From positions 1 to 40,934 of the forward strand of contig PAAY01000038.1 of NCBI GenBank assembly GCA_002698985.1: a DNA stretch of 40,934 nucleotides, read 5' to 3'. A program made the translations under genes and the position numbers. Positions 1 to 8,077 of the stretch are shown piece by piece. This DNA is from Saprospirales bacterium (lineage in GTDB: Bacteria > Bacteroidota > Bacteroidia > Chitinophagales > Saprospiraceae). The notes beneath the pieces were generated by a model. That model was given only the letters and a program-made list of their open reading frames with translations. It had not been told where the DNA came from and did no database searches. Each line of letters starts with the position of its first letter. Position 1 is the first letter of the stretch.

Positions 1-108
1 GCAGGCGGATACGGGTAATCCGGCGAAAAATTTAACGAAGTGCAGGATAAAATTGGCCGCTTGCAGCCAAGTAATGGGAATTTAAACAGGCTCTTAATTG
101 GCTGTTGC

Positions 109-138
109 TTGAATATTTGAGAATTGTTAGAATCTTTG
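109..138 (+). promoter_or_regulatory. Putative Bacteroidota promoter of the SLC12-type gene
   Basis: TTG at 109-111, then 19 bases, then AATCTTTG at 131-138. This matches the Bacteroidota pattern TTG-N19-21-TAnnTTTG except for the first T of the -7 box. A start site near 145 would leave a leader of about 20 bases before the ATG at 165. Positions 1-108 show no gene I can support. Confidence 0.4.
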
Positions 139-164
139 GCGCTTCCTAACACATCAACCAACCA

Positions 165-2549
165 ATGAGCACAACATCGGTTCGTAAAAAGTTCGGCACT
201 GCTCCGGTATTTTTTACCGCAATTTCCACCATTCTCGGGGCCATCATGTTCCTGCGTTTTGGTTTTGCCGTGGGGCAGGTTGGCTTTGCCGGAACACTGT
301 TGATCATACTCATAGGCCACGCTGTCACCATTCCGACAGCCATGGCGATAGCCGAAATTGCGACGAACCAAAGGGTTGAAGGCGGAGGGGAATACTTCAT
401 CATCTCCCGTAGTTTCGGGCTGGTCATCGGCTCGGCCATTGGCATTGCGCTCTACTTTTCACAGGCCATCAGTGTAGCATTTTACATCATGGCCTTCTCC
501 GAGTCCTTCACGCCCCTGTTCACCTGGATGATCGAACGTTTCAACCTTCCCGGCTGGGCAGTCTGGATCCTCGAACAAAAACAAACGGTTGGCATTCCGG
601 CTTTGCTGGGTCTGACCTATATCATGCTGACCAAAGGAGCCGATCTGGGAGTTAAGACGCTATATGTAGTAGTGGCCACCCTCGGCATTTCGCTGGTGGC
701 ATTTTTCGTCGGAAAAACGGATTACAGCCAAACCACCACATTCGATCCTTTTGCGACAGTAAAAGACGTGGCCATCCACGAACTGCAACCCGGCGATGAT
801 GTTGCACAACACCTGATGCCCACAGAAGACCTGGTCAATAACAACCCCGATTCCGTCCGGCAAAGCCCTTCCAACACAGGAAACATGCAGGATCTTGGGT
901 ACCTGCTGCCTGTGGGCTTCTTCACGGTTTTCTCCATCATCTTCCCGGCTTTCACCGGAATGACGGCAGGTGTGGGCCTTTCAGGTGACCTCAAGGATCC
1001 AGGAAAATCCATCCCCATGGGTACTTTGGCTGCCACCATCAGTGGGATGGTCATTTACATTTTCATCGCATACAAACTCGCCGTCTCAGCCCCGCCGGAG
1101 CAACTTGCCGACACCTCTCGGCTTGTAATGGCGGACATTGCCTGGCAGGGTTGGCTCATCATCCCGCTCGGGCTGGCTGCGGCAACCATTTCGTCGGCAC
1201 TGGGATCCATCATGGTGGCACCCCGGACCTTGCAGGCAATCGCCAGAGACCACATCTTTCCGATTCCAAAGGCCAACAAATGGCTGGCAAAAGGCAAGGG
1301 CAAGAATGACGAACCTTACAATGCCAGCATCTTCACCATCTTGCTGGCCGGTGCTTTCATCCTTGCCGGTGCGCTGGACAGTGTGGCCCAGGTAATTTCA
1401 ATGTTTTTCATGGTTACCTACGGTTCGCTGTGCCTGATCTCATTCCTGAATCATTTTGCCGCCGATCCCTCTTACAGGCCCCGGTTCCGGTCTCGCTGGT
1501 ACTTGTCACTTTTTGGCGCTGTGGCTTGCTTTGGCCTGATGTTCCTGATGAACTCGGCCTATGCCATTCTGGCCATCATCATGATGGTTGTCCTCTACTA
1601 TGTGATTTCTGTTTACAACCCGGACAAGCGTTCCATTGCAGTGATTTTCCAGGGTGTGATCTTCCAGGTCAGCCGGCAGATACAGGTCTTTTTGCAGAAG
1701 GCTGAAAAAGAAAAATCAAAAAGCTGGAGGCCTTCAGCAGTAGCCATGTCAGAATCCACATTTGAACGGCTGTGCCTGTTTGATTTACTCCGGTGGATTG
1801 CCCACAAATATGGTTTCGGAACTTACATCCACCTGCACAAAGGTTTCCTCTCTTCGCAGGCTCACCAGGAGGCAGAAGAAACCAAACAGCGCCTAATAAA
1901 AATGGCAGAGGTTAGCCACAGCAATATCTACGTGGACACCATGGTGAGCCCATCTTACACGTCGAGCATTGCCTCTGTGATACAACTGCCGGGAATTGCA
2001 GGAACTGAAAACAACCTGGTACTGTTTGACTACGCCAGCTACAAACCTGACAACCTGCCGGACATCATTGACAATTACAACCTCATCCGTTCCGTCAATT
2101 TTGATGTGGTCATTCTGGCTTGCAATGAGAAGGGCTTCGGTCTCAAAAAGGAAATTCACATCTGGCTGACTTCCTCGGATTTTGAAAATGCCAACCTGAT
2201 GATCCTGTTGTCTTACATCATTCTGGGCCACAGAGACTGGAATGAAGGTGAGATCAAGATTTTCGCCCTCTATCCCGAATCAACTGTTGCCGAAGAAAAA
2301 GCCAGGTTGTTCGGCCTCATCAAAGCGGGGCAACTGCCCATCTCAGCCCACAACATCAAGGTTTTGGAAAGAAAAGAAGACGAAGACAAAAGGCAGATTA
2401 TCAGACGCTATTCCGAAGATGCAGACATGGTGGTAGTTGGTTTCCGCGGTGAAGCGCTAAAAAAGAAAGGTGCCGAACTCTTTACATCTTACAAGCTGCC
2501 TTGCAATACCGTCTTCGTAAATGCCGCAAAGCCGAAAGATATTAAGTAG
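165..2549 (+). CDS. SLC12-type cation-chloride cotransporter (APC superfamily)
   Basis: A 794-residue integral membrane protein. Residues 10 to about 520 are rich in hydrophobic helices in the APC-superfamily style. The segment SGDLKDPGKSIPMGTL (about residue 274) is the hallmark of eukaryotic Na-K-Cl and K-Cl cotransporters (SLC12), which move chloride with Na+ and/or K+. The C-terminal 250 residues (from SWRPSAVAMS) are soluble and resemble the SLC12 cytoplasmic domain; they end in a universal-stress-like stretch (DADMVVVGFRGEA). A hydrophilic insert lies at about residues 180-240. The ATG at 165 follows a promoter-like sequence closely. The family assignment is firm; the ions carried cannot be read from sequence. 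A general amino-acid permease is the alternative but fits the SGDLKDP motif and the long C-terminal domain less well. Confidence 0.88.
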   Translation: MSTTSVRKKFGTAPVFFTAISTILGAIMFLRFGFAVGQVGFAGTLLIILIGHAVTIPTAMAIAEIATNQRVEGGGEYFIISRSFGLVIGSAIGIALYFSQAISVAFYIMAFSESFTPLFTWMIERFNLPGWAVWILEQKQTVGIPALLGLTYIMLTKGADLGVKTLYVVVATLGISLVAFFVGKTDYSQTTTFDPFATVKDVAIHELQPGDDVAQHLMPTEDLVNNNPDSVRQSPSNTGNMQDLGYLLPVGFFTVFSIIFPAFTGMTAGVGLSGDLKDPGKSIPMGTLAATISGMVIYIFIAYKLAVSAPPEQLADTSRLVMADIAWQGWLIIPLGLAAATISSALGSIMVAPRTLQAIARDHIFPIPKANKWLAKGKGKNDEPYNASIFTILLAGAFILAGALDSVAQVISMFFMVTYGSLCLISFLNHFAADPSYRPRFRSRWYLSLFGAVACFGLMFLMNSAYAILAIIMMVVLYYVISVYNPDKRSIAVIFQGVIFQVSRQIQVFLQKAEKEKSKSWRPSAVAMSESTFERLCLFDLLRWIAHKYGFGTYIHLHKGFLSSQAHQEAEETKQRLIKMAEVSHSNIYVDTMVSPSYTSSIASVIQLPGIAGTENNLVLFDYASYKPDNLPDIIDNYNLIRSVNFDVVILACNEKGFGLKKEIHIWLTSSDFENANLMILLSYIILGHRDWNEGEIKIFALYPESTVAEEKARLFGLIKAGQLPISAHNIKVLERKEDEDKRQIIRRYSEDADMVVVGFRGEALKKKGAELFTSYKLPCNTVFVNAAKPKDIK

Positions 2550-2552
2550 GTT

Positions 2553-2605
2553 TTTTGGGGGGGTTGAGGGTTTTTTAGGTTTTTGAGGTTTTTGAAGGTT
2601 TTTGC
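2553..2605. repeat. G/T-rich short tandem repeat behind the cotransporter gene
   Basis: Successive units of the form GTTTTTTAG, GTTTTTGAG, GTTTTTGAAG and GTTTTTGC begin right after the stop codon at 2549. They resemble, with T-enrichment, the 10-bp GTTTAGAGAG-type repeat seen at three other intergenic sites in the window. Confidence 0.55.
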
Positions 2606-2637
2606 TGGTCAGACCAAGTAATGCGGTTGGAGCTAAG

Positions 2638-3741
2638 CTACCACCTGATTTTATTAAGATCCACACAGTTGCGAACCAATTCAACTGCTCTTCGGGCTTT
2701 GCCCAATGTTTGTACGTTGATCTTGACCTCCATGGTGCTGATTTGCACGGCGGTACCGTAGGTATCCAATGGCGTGGAGATGATCGGGATGTTGTTTTTA
2801 AAAACGTAGTTGGCATATTCAAATCCTTCATCCAGGCTATCGAGCAGAACACCATCACCCGTCAGAACGATGCCAGCCAGCGGATTGCTGATGCCTTCCC
2901 GCTCACTCAACTCGATGATCCTGCCCAATGAGTCATTCAGGCGGTTGCTGCTGGTAACCAGCAACAAGCCCTGTGTCTCCTCATTGAACTGGTATTTCGG
3001 AAGCAGCGAGGCAGCCACCACCTCCTCAACAAGGTTGTTCAGTCCAGCGGGATTGGCCAGCACCTTGCCTTGAATCCGGCTCCTGATGGTATCCAGCAAT
3101 GGATAAAGCAAAGTTTTGTCGTAGGGAATAAGGCCCAGCAGTGGAATGTCCCACTCTTTCAACTTCATGCCCACATAGTGCTCCACTTTTTCCACCTTTT
3201 CCGGCAACACCTTGTTGATGATGACACCTGCCAACCTCACGTCCTGCTCCCGGAACAGGGACAAACAGAGGTTCAGCCGGTCGATGGTGTAGCCAACACC
3301 ACCCTCTACGATGAGAATTACCGGCGCATCCAGCATTTTCGCTACATCAGCATTGGACAGCCCAACGACTGACCCGACACCCGGGTGCCCCGTGCCTTCG
3401 TAAACCACCATTTCGTATTCCGATTCCAGAATTTCAGAAGCGGCCTTAACATCGTCCCTGAAAGTAAATTTTTCGGGTTCGTCCAAATATGCCTGCGTAG
3501 CTCCCGGACCCAAAATCACCGGGCTATGCACCTTTGCCACCAGGTCAAAATGCATCATGGTGGAAAAGAGCAATGCATCCTTGTCAACCTGCAGGTTTTT
3601 GAAATCAACGGCCCCCTGCCCTACCGGTTTGCAATAGGCTACACGCTTTCCGGCCTCTCTGAAGGCTTCGACAATTCCGAGGGTGCAGGTTGTTTTTCCA
3701 ACGTGCTGATTGGAAGCAGCGATGTATAGTTTCTTTGCCAT
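2638..3741 (-). CDS. BioD-like P-loop ATPase with DRTGG-type domain (phosphotransacetylase N-half-like)
   Basis: A 367-residue soluble protein. Residues 1-12 (AKKLYIAASNQHVGKTT) carry a P-loop of the dethiobiotin-synthetase/CobQ type, followed by KPVGQG and the acidic VVYEGTGHPGVGSV region typical of this fold. The C-terminal part, from about residue 250 (TQGLLLVTSSNR), resembles the DRTGG domain of long phosphotransacetylases. The catalytic phosphotransacetylase domain is absent, so this is a stand-alone regulatory or nucleotide-binding module; no biochemical role can be assigned from sequence. An in-frame start at 3774 would add 11 residues, but a TACATTTG box at 3762-3769 on the same strand puts transcription start downstream of it, so the ATG at 3741 is preferred. 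No pta or ackA gene is in the window. Confidence 0.8.
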   Translation of the reverse strand: MAKKLYIAASNQHVGKTTCTLGIVEAFREAGKRVAYCKPVGQGAVDFKNLQVDKDALLFSTMMHFDLVAKVHSPVILGPGATQAYLDEPEKFTFRDDVKAASEILESEYEMVVYEGTGHPGVGSVVGLSNADVAKMLDAPVILIVEGGVGYTIDRLNLCLSLFREQDVRLAGVIINKVLPEKVEKVEHYVGMKLKEWDIPLLGLIPYDKTLLYPLLDTIRSRIQGKVLANPAGLNNLVEEVVAASLLPKYQFNEETQGLLLVTSSNRLNDSLGRIIELSEREGISNPLAGIVLTGDGVLLDSLDEGFEYANYVFKNNIPIISTPLDTYGTAVQISTMEVKINVQTLGKARRAVELVRNCVDLNKIRW

Positions 3742-3761
3742 GTTTTTGTGTTTCTGAGGGC

Positions 3762-3769
3762 CAAATGTA
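3762..3769 (-). promoter_or_regulatory. -7 box (TACATTTG) of the BioD-like gene
   Basis: On the minus strand the sequence reads TACATTTG, a match to TAnnTTTG, 20 bases before the ATG at 3741. No clear -33 TTG is seen. It decides the start codon because an upstream start at 3774 would lie before it. Confidence 0.45.
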
Positions 3770-3826
3770 TTCATTAAGAATTAAAAGGTCGTGTAAGATT
3801 TATCAGCCTGTGTTCCGTAATAAAAC

Positions 3827-3863
3827 AAAAAGCTCATTCCAATGAATATCACTGAAATGAGCT
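3827..3863 (-). terminator. Intrinsic terminator of the sulfur-oxidoreductase operon
   Basis: Read on the minus strand, AGCTCATT (3863-3856) pairs perfectly with AATGAGCT (3838-3831) and is followed by TTTTTGTTTT. It lies 21 bases past the stop of the molybdopterin gene. Confidence 0.65.
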
Positions 3864-3883
3864 CGAATGGATAAAGTGACTTT

Positions 3884-6751
3884 CTATTCTTTGATGTAAT
3901 AAGTCTCTTCTGCTGGCTTCAAGGCCCGCTTCATCCATAGTGGGCGGCGCAAGTTGTTTGGACCTGGTGCCGGACGGGTCATCTTCAGCCATTTGCGATA
4001 CACCTCCATGCTCTTGTTGGTGTCCACAAACACATCGCCGTAATTATCGCCTGGTTTAGCCTTTTCAATCCTGACTTTCTGGTGCCAGCAGTGCATGCCG
4101 GAGATGGGGTCGGGATGCACGGGGAAGGTGATGTTCTGGTGCACCCCTCCGTCGCTCCAGAAAATGCGGGCGCTGTCTTTGTCATTGCTTTTGAAAGGCT
4201 TGATGCCTGACACCTGTTTCATTCGCCAGCCGCCCTTGCCGTCGCTTTCAATCTGCACGGTGGCAGTGCCCCAGCGGTTGCCACCGGGGTCTTGCGGCCG
4301 GCGCCAGCGGCCCAGGTGGTGAGAGCAGGCCACCACGCCAGGTTTCATTCCTTCGGTAACCCAGACTTTGTCCACGAAGTAGCCAATCTCGGTATTTACC
4401 CGAAGGAGATCACCGGTTTTCACGCCAAGCCTTTTGGCATCGCTGGTGTGCATCCAAATCGGGTTGCGGTGTGAAATCTCATACAGCCACTTGGCATTGG
4501 CACTCCGTGAGTGGATGAGGGTTGGAAGGCGGAAGGTCGGAACCAGAGGGAAGTCGCCCTTCTCCCGCTCCATGTTTTCCTCATGGATGTGGCTCTTGAT
4601 ATAGGTCGGAATGGAATACTCCGGCCACTTCCAGTCCACCATGGTCGGGCTGTAGAATTCATTTTTACCCGAAGGGGTCGGAAATCCCTCCACCAGTTTG
4701 CCGTTGTTAAGCACACCGATGGTCTTGCCGTTTTTACGCACGGTGCCAAGCTCTTCGTCAACCTCTGCTTCCTTCAGCAAACTCTGATCGAGTTCTTTGA
4801 GGTTCTTTTCATACGAACCAACTTCAACGTGGAATGCACCGTATTTGCGCATGTAGTCCAGTGGTGTCAGACCTTCCTTTTCGGCAGTTTCAGGCAGCCC
4901 CTTGGTGTTTTCGAAGATGTACTGGTAGTATTCATCGATGGTGATCTTTTCACCGGGGCGGTAGGGAGATTCAAAATGCTTCCGGATTCCGAGCGAGCCA
5001 TCGGGGTCAATGCGCCATGAAAGCTCGATCCAGAACTCATCTTCTTCCCAAACTTCGCCCGGATTCACTTCGTAGGTGAAGGTAAAATCCCGGCCGTCAC
5101 GCCTGGCTTTTTCCCGAAGGACAGGTTGCCTGAAGGCGATCCAAACACCGGAATGCGTTGCATAGCTGTTGAGGTCGTGACGTTCGCTGGCCAGGCCCAT
5201 GGGCAACACGTAATCAGCAAAATAGGCCGTTTCGTTCCAGGTAGGTGTCAGCGCTGCGTGAAGTCCAAAACACTTGGGATCCTTTAAGGCCTCCATCCAC
5301 ATGAAGCCGTCGGGATACGTCCAAACGGGGTTGAATACCCTGGTGAAATATACATCCATAAAGCCACGACCTTCCTTCAGGAAGTGAGGCAGCAGGAAAG
5401 ACATTTCAAAGTAGGCCAGCGGGTATTCCTTCGGAAAATGAAGTTCGTTCCAGAACTTCTGCGCCGGGGGGTTATCGAAAAACCTGGGTTTGAACTTATT
5501 CCAGGAATTGGGAGAAGTGCCACCGATGGTGCCCACGGAGCCGGTTATCACATTGAGGAAGTGAAGGCAGCGCGCCACAGCCCAGCCGCCGAGGTTGCCG
5601 GAGCCGGCAGAGCGCCAATTGTGGGTGGCCAGTTTGGTGCCTGCGTCGGCAATTACTTTGGCCACTTCTTCAATCTGACTGGCCGGCACCCCCGTTTCCT
5701 TTTCTGCAAATTCGGGTGTGTATTCTGCATAGACCTCCACCAGGGTTTCAATGAAGGCCTCAAAAGTGCAGGGTTTGGAAGGATGCTCGGCCTTCATGTA
5801 TTGCTGCCAGTTGGTCCACTGCTCCATGTATTCCCGGTTGTACCAACCGTTTTTGAGCAGGATGCGGGCAATGGCCAACAACAAAGCGGCTTCCGTGCCG
5901 GGGTAAGTGGGCATCCAGTAATCGGCCATGCTGGCCGTATTGGAAAGGCGGGGGTCCAAAACAATCAGCTTGGCACCCTTCATTTTGCCCTCCATGATCC
6001 GCTGTGCGTGCGGATTGAAATAGTGACCACTTTCCAGGTGGGCTGAAATCAGCAGAATGGCCTTCGCATTGGCGTGGTCGGGTGAGGGGCGGTCATGGCC
6101 ATACCAGATGGCATAACCAAAGCGAGCACCCGAGGAGCAAATGTTGGTGTGGCTGTTGTGGCCATCAACGCCCCAGGCCTTTAGTACCCGGTCCATGTAT
6201 CCTTCATGGCCCGGCCGGCCCACATGGTAGGCTATTTCATTGTTGCGGCCTTCCTGTAAGGCCTTGCGAATCCTGCCGGCAATGTCATCCAGGACTTCAT
6301 CCCAAGTGACCCGCTCCCATTTACCCTCACCTCTTTCACCTGTCCGTTTGAGCGGATACAGGATGCGGTCCGGGTCAGTTATCTGGTTGATGGTGGCAGG
6401 GCCCTTTGCGCAGTTGCGGCCGCGGGAACCGGGGTGCCAGGGGTTACCTTCAAATTTCCTGACCTGATTGGTCTCTTTGTCAACATAGGCCAGCAAGCCA
6501 CAAGCACTTTCGCAATTGAAGCAGGTGGTAGGCACGATGGAGTAATGCCTTTTATCTTTTTTGGGCCAGGCCTTGGCCTCGTATTCCACCCAGTCATCCC
6601 ACTTTTCCGGCGGAGGATAATTGGTCAGGTCACCCGGCTCGGTCAGCGGGGTCAGGGTATTGGCGTAATCTTCTTCTTTGTGGAGGTTTGGAATCAAACC
6701 AATACGCTCTGCAAGCTTTTCTACAAAAGATGGTTTGTGCTTATAAGCCAT
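3884..6751 (-). CDS. Molybdopterin oxidoreductase catalytic subunit, SoeA/PsrA-like
   Basis: A 955-residue member of the DMSO-reductase family. Cys77, Cys80, Cys84 and Cys114 form the N-terminal [4Fe-4S] motif. Cys205 (in HTNICSSGAR) sits where the molybdenum ligand is found in Psr/Phs-type enzymes, which is inference from position. The molybdopterin-binding body and the C-terminal domain (from about residue 740, FRLPTLIHSRSAN) are complete, so length is normal. No twin-arginine signal or hydrophobic leader precedes the cofactor motif, unlike periplasmic PsrA/PhsA; this favours a cytoplasmic enzyme like sulfite dehydrogenase SoeA. It is the third gene of a run with a fused FeS/NrfD protein and a sulfide:quinone oxidoreductase (75-bp gap). 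The substrate is probably sulfite or polysulfide. The GTG at 6796 would add 15 residues; the ATG at 6751 gives a more usual N-terminus. Confidence 0.85.
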   Translation of the reverse strand: MAYKHKPSFVEKLAERIGLIPNLHKEEDYANTLTPLTEPGDLTNYPPPEKWDDWVEYEAKAWPKKDKRHYSIVPTTCFNCESACGLLAYVDKETNQVRKFEGNPWHPGSRGRNCAKGPATINQITDPDRILYPLKRTGERGEGKWERVTWDEVLDDIAGRIRKALQEGRNNEIAYHVGRPGHEGYMDRVLKAWGVDGHNSHTNICSSGARFGYAIWYGHDRPSPDHANAKAILLISAHLESGHYFNPHAQRIMEGKMKGAKLIVLDPRLSNTASMADYWMPTYPGTEAALLLAIARILLKNGWYNREYMEQWTNWQQYMKAEHPSKPCTFEAFIETLVEVYAEYTPEFAEKETGVPASQIEEVAKVIADAGTKLATHNWRSAGSGNLGGWAVARCLHFLNVITGSVGTIGGTSPNSWNKFKPRFFDNPPAQKFWNELHFPKEYPLAYFEMSFLLPHFLKEGRGFMDVYFTRVFNPVWTYPDGFMWMEALKDPKCFGLHAALTPTWNETAYFADYVLPMGLASERHDLNSYATHSGVWIAFRQPVLREKARRDGRDFTFTYEVNPGEVWEEDEFWIELSWRIDPDGSLGIRKHFESPYRPGEKITIDEYYQYIFENTKGLPETAEKEGLTPLDYMRKYGAFHVEVGSYEKNLKELDQSLLKEAEVDEELGTVRKNGKTIGVLNNGKLVEGFPTPSGKNEFYSPTMVDWKWPEYSIPTYIKSHIHEENMEREKGDFPLVPTFRLPTLIHSRSANAKWLYEISHRNPIWMHTSDAKRLGVKTGDLLRVNTEIGYFVDKVWVTEGMKPGVVACSHHLGRWRRPQDPGGNRWGTATVQIESDGKGGWRMKQVSGIKPFKSNDKDSARIFWSDGGVHQNITFPVHPDPISGMHCWHQKVRIEKAKPGDNYGDVFVDTNKSMEVYRKWLKMTRPAPGPNNLRRPLWMKRALKPAEETYYIKE

Positions 6752-6826
6752 TCTGAAAATGTTGTTGAAGGTAGCATGGAAAAGGAGGAACATCACCCTT
6801 GGCGATGCTCCCCCTGTTGATCATTA

Positions 6827-8017
6827 TCAAGCAGTTCCTTTTAGAATCTTGTTCCAGTACATCCAGGGAAGAACGTATTTCTTCAGCATCCACATGGACC
6901 AACGCTCTTTGGCCTGGTTGAAGGGGAAAGTCTCCATCGGTTTGTTGTCGTAATCAAACTCCGCCAAAATCAACTTCCCGTAACCGGTTACCAGCGGGCA
7001 TGAACCATAGCCATTGTACTTGTCTGTAAGTGAACCTCCGTCCATGACGTGGAGCAGGTTCTCAACGAGAACGGGTGCTTGCTTTCTAACGGCAGCTCCC
7101 GTTTTGGCGTTGGGCGTGCTGGCTACGTCTCCGAGGCTGAAAACGTTCGGATAGCGGTTGTGCTGGAGGGTGAACTTGTCCACATCAACCCAACCGAAGG
7201 GATTATCCGGAATTGCCAGCGGCGACTTTTTGATGAAATCCGGTGCGCTTTGAGGAGGTGTCACGTGCATCATGGCAAATTCCACCTCGTGCCGGGTTCC
7301 TTCTTTGTCTTCGAAATAAGCCTTTTTATTGGGGCCATCCACCTCAACCAGGTTGTGGAAGAAATGCGGAGTGATCTGGTAGCGGTCGTAGACCTTCTTG
7401 AGTGCATTTTCATACTTCTCTACACCGAAAATCCGGCTACCACCTGAATAAAAATGGACATTCACTTTACCCAGCAAGCCATGCTTCAGGAAATAGTCAC
7501 CGGCCAGAAACATGATCTTTTGCGGTGCACCACCACATTTGATCGGTGTATTGGGAGCGGTGAAAATGGCATTTCCAGACTTGGTATTTTTGATGCACTC
7601 CCAGGTGTAGGGGGCGGTCTGGAAGGTGTAGTTGGAAGTCACCCCATTTTTGCCGAGGGTTTCCTTCAAGCCCTTTATCTTGCCCCAATCGAGCTGAATG
7701 CCGGGAGCTACGACCATGTAATCATAAGTGTACACGGCGCCACTTTTACAGGTAACCTTGTTTTGCTCCGGCTCAAAAGTTTCCGCAGCGTCTTTTATCC
7801 AGGTAGCACCTTTTGGGATAAAATCCCCTTCCTTTCTAACAGTGGCATTGACATCAAACGTTCCTCCACCAACGAGGGTCCAGGCGGGCTGGTAGTAGTG
7901 TTTCTCTGATGGTTCGATGATACCGATGTCCAATTTCGGGCGCTTGCGCAACAGCTTGGCAGCTACTGAGAGGCCAGCGTTGCCGCCGCCGATGATCAAG
8001 ATCTGATGATGTTTCAT
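6827..8017 (-). CDS. sqr: Type II sulfide:quinone oxidoreductase (SQOR-like flavoprotein)
   Basis: A 396-residue FAD enzyme that oxidises sulfide to sulfane sulfur and passes electrons to quinone at the membrane. The FAD-binding GGGNAG motif is at residues 10-15. The two redox cysteines of the mitochondrial-type enzyme are recognisable: Cys161 in PIKCGGAPQK and Cys340 in SCPLVTGYGKLILAEF, the latter nearly matching the human SQOR motif. A second FAD segment (NVFSLGDVAS) is at about 291-300, and the C-terminal amphipathic stretch (MWMLKKYVLPWMYWNKIL) suits membrane attachment. It lies between the FeS/NrfD gene (60-bp gap) and the molybdopterin gene, all on one strand, so the products probably act in one sulfur-oxidising pathway. 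Flavocytochrome c sulfide dehydrogenase is less likely as no heme partner or signal peptide is present. Confidence 0.9.
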   Translation of the reverse strand: MKHHQILIIGGGNAGLSVAAKLLRKRPKLDIGIIEPSEKHYYQPAWTLVGGGTFDVNATVRKEGDFIPKGATWIKDAAETFEPEQNKVTCKSGAVYTYDYMVVAPGIQLDWGKIKGLKETLGKNGVTSNYTFQTAPYTWECIKNTKSGNAIFTAPNTPIKCGGAPQKIMFLAGDYFLKHGLLGKVNVHFYSGGSRIFGVEKYENALKKVYDRYQITPHFFHNLVEVDGPNKKAYFEDKEGTRHEVEFAMMHVTPPQSAPDFIKKSPLAIPDNPFGWVDVDKFTLQHNRYPNVFSLGDVASTPNAKTGAAVRKQAPVLVENLLHVMDGGSLTDKYNGYGSCPLVTGYGKLILAEFDYDNKPMETFPFNQAKERWSMWMLKKYVLPWMYWNKILKGTA

Positions 8018-8077
8018 GATTGTTGGTTTTGTTTGATGAAACTGAAGGTCATTCTTCTGTGAGGGGTGTGCCTCACC

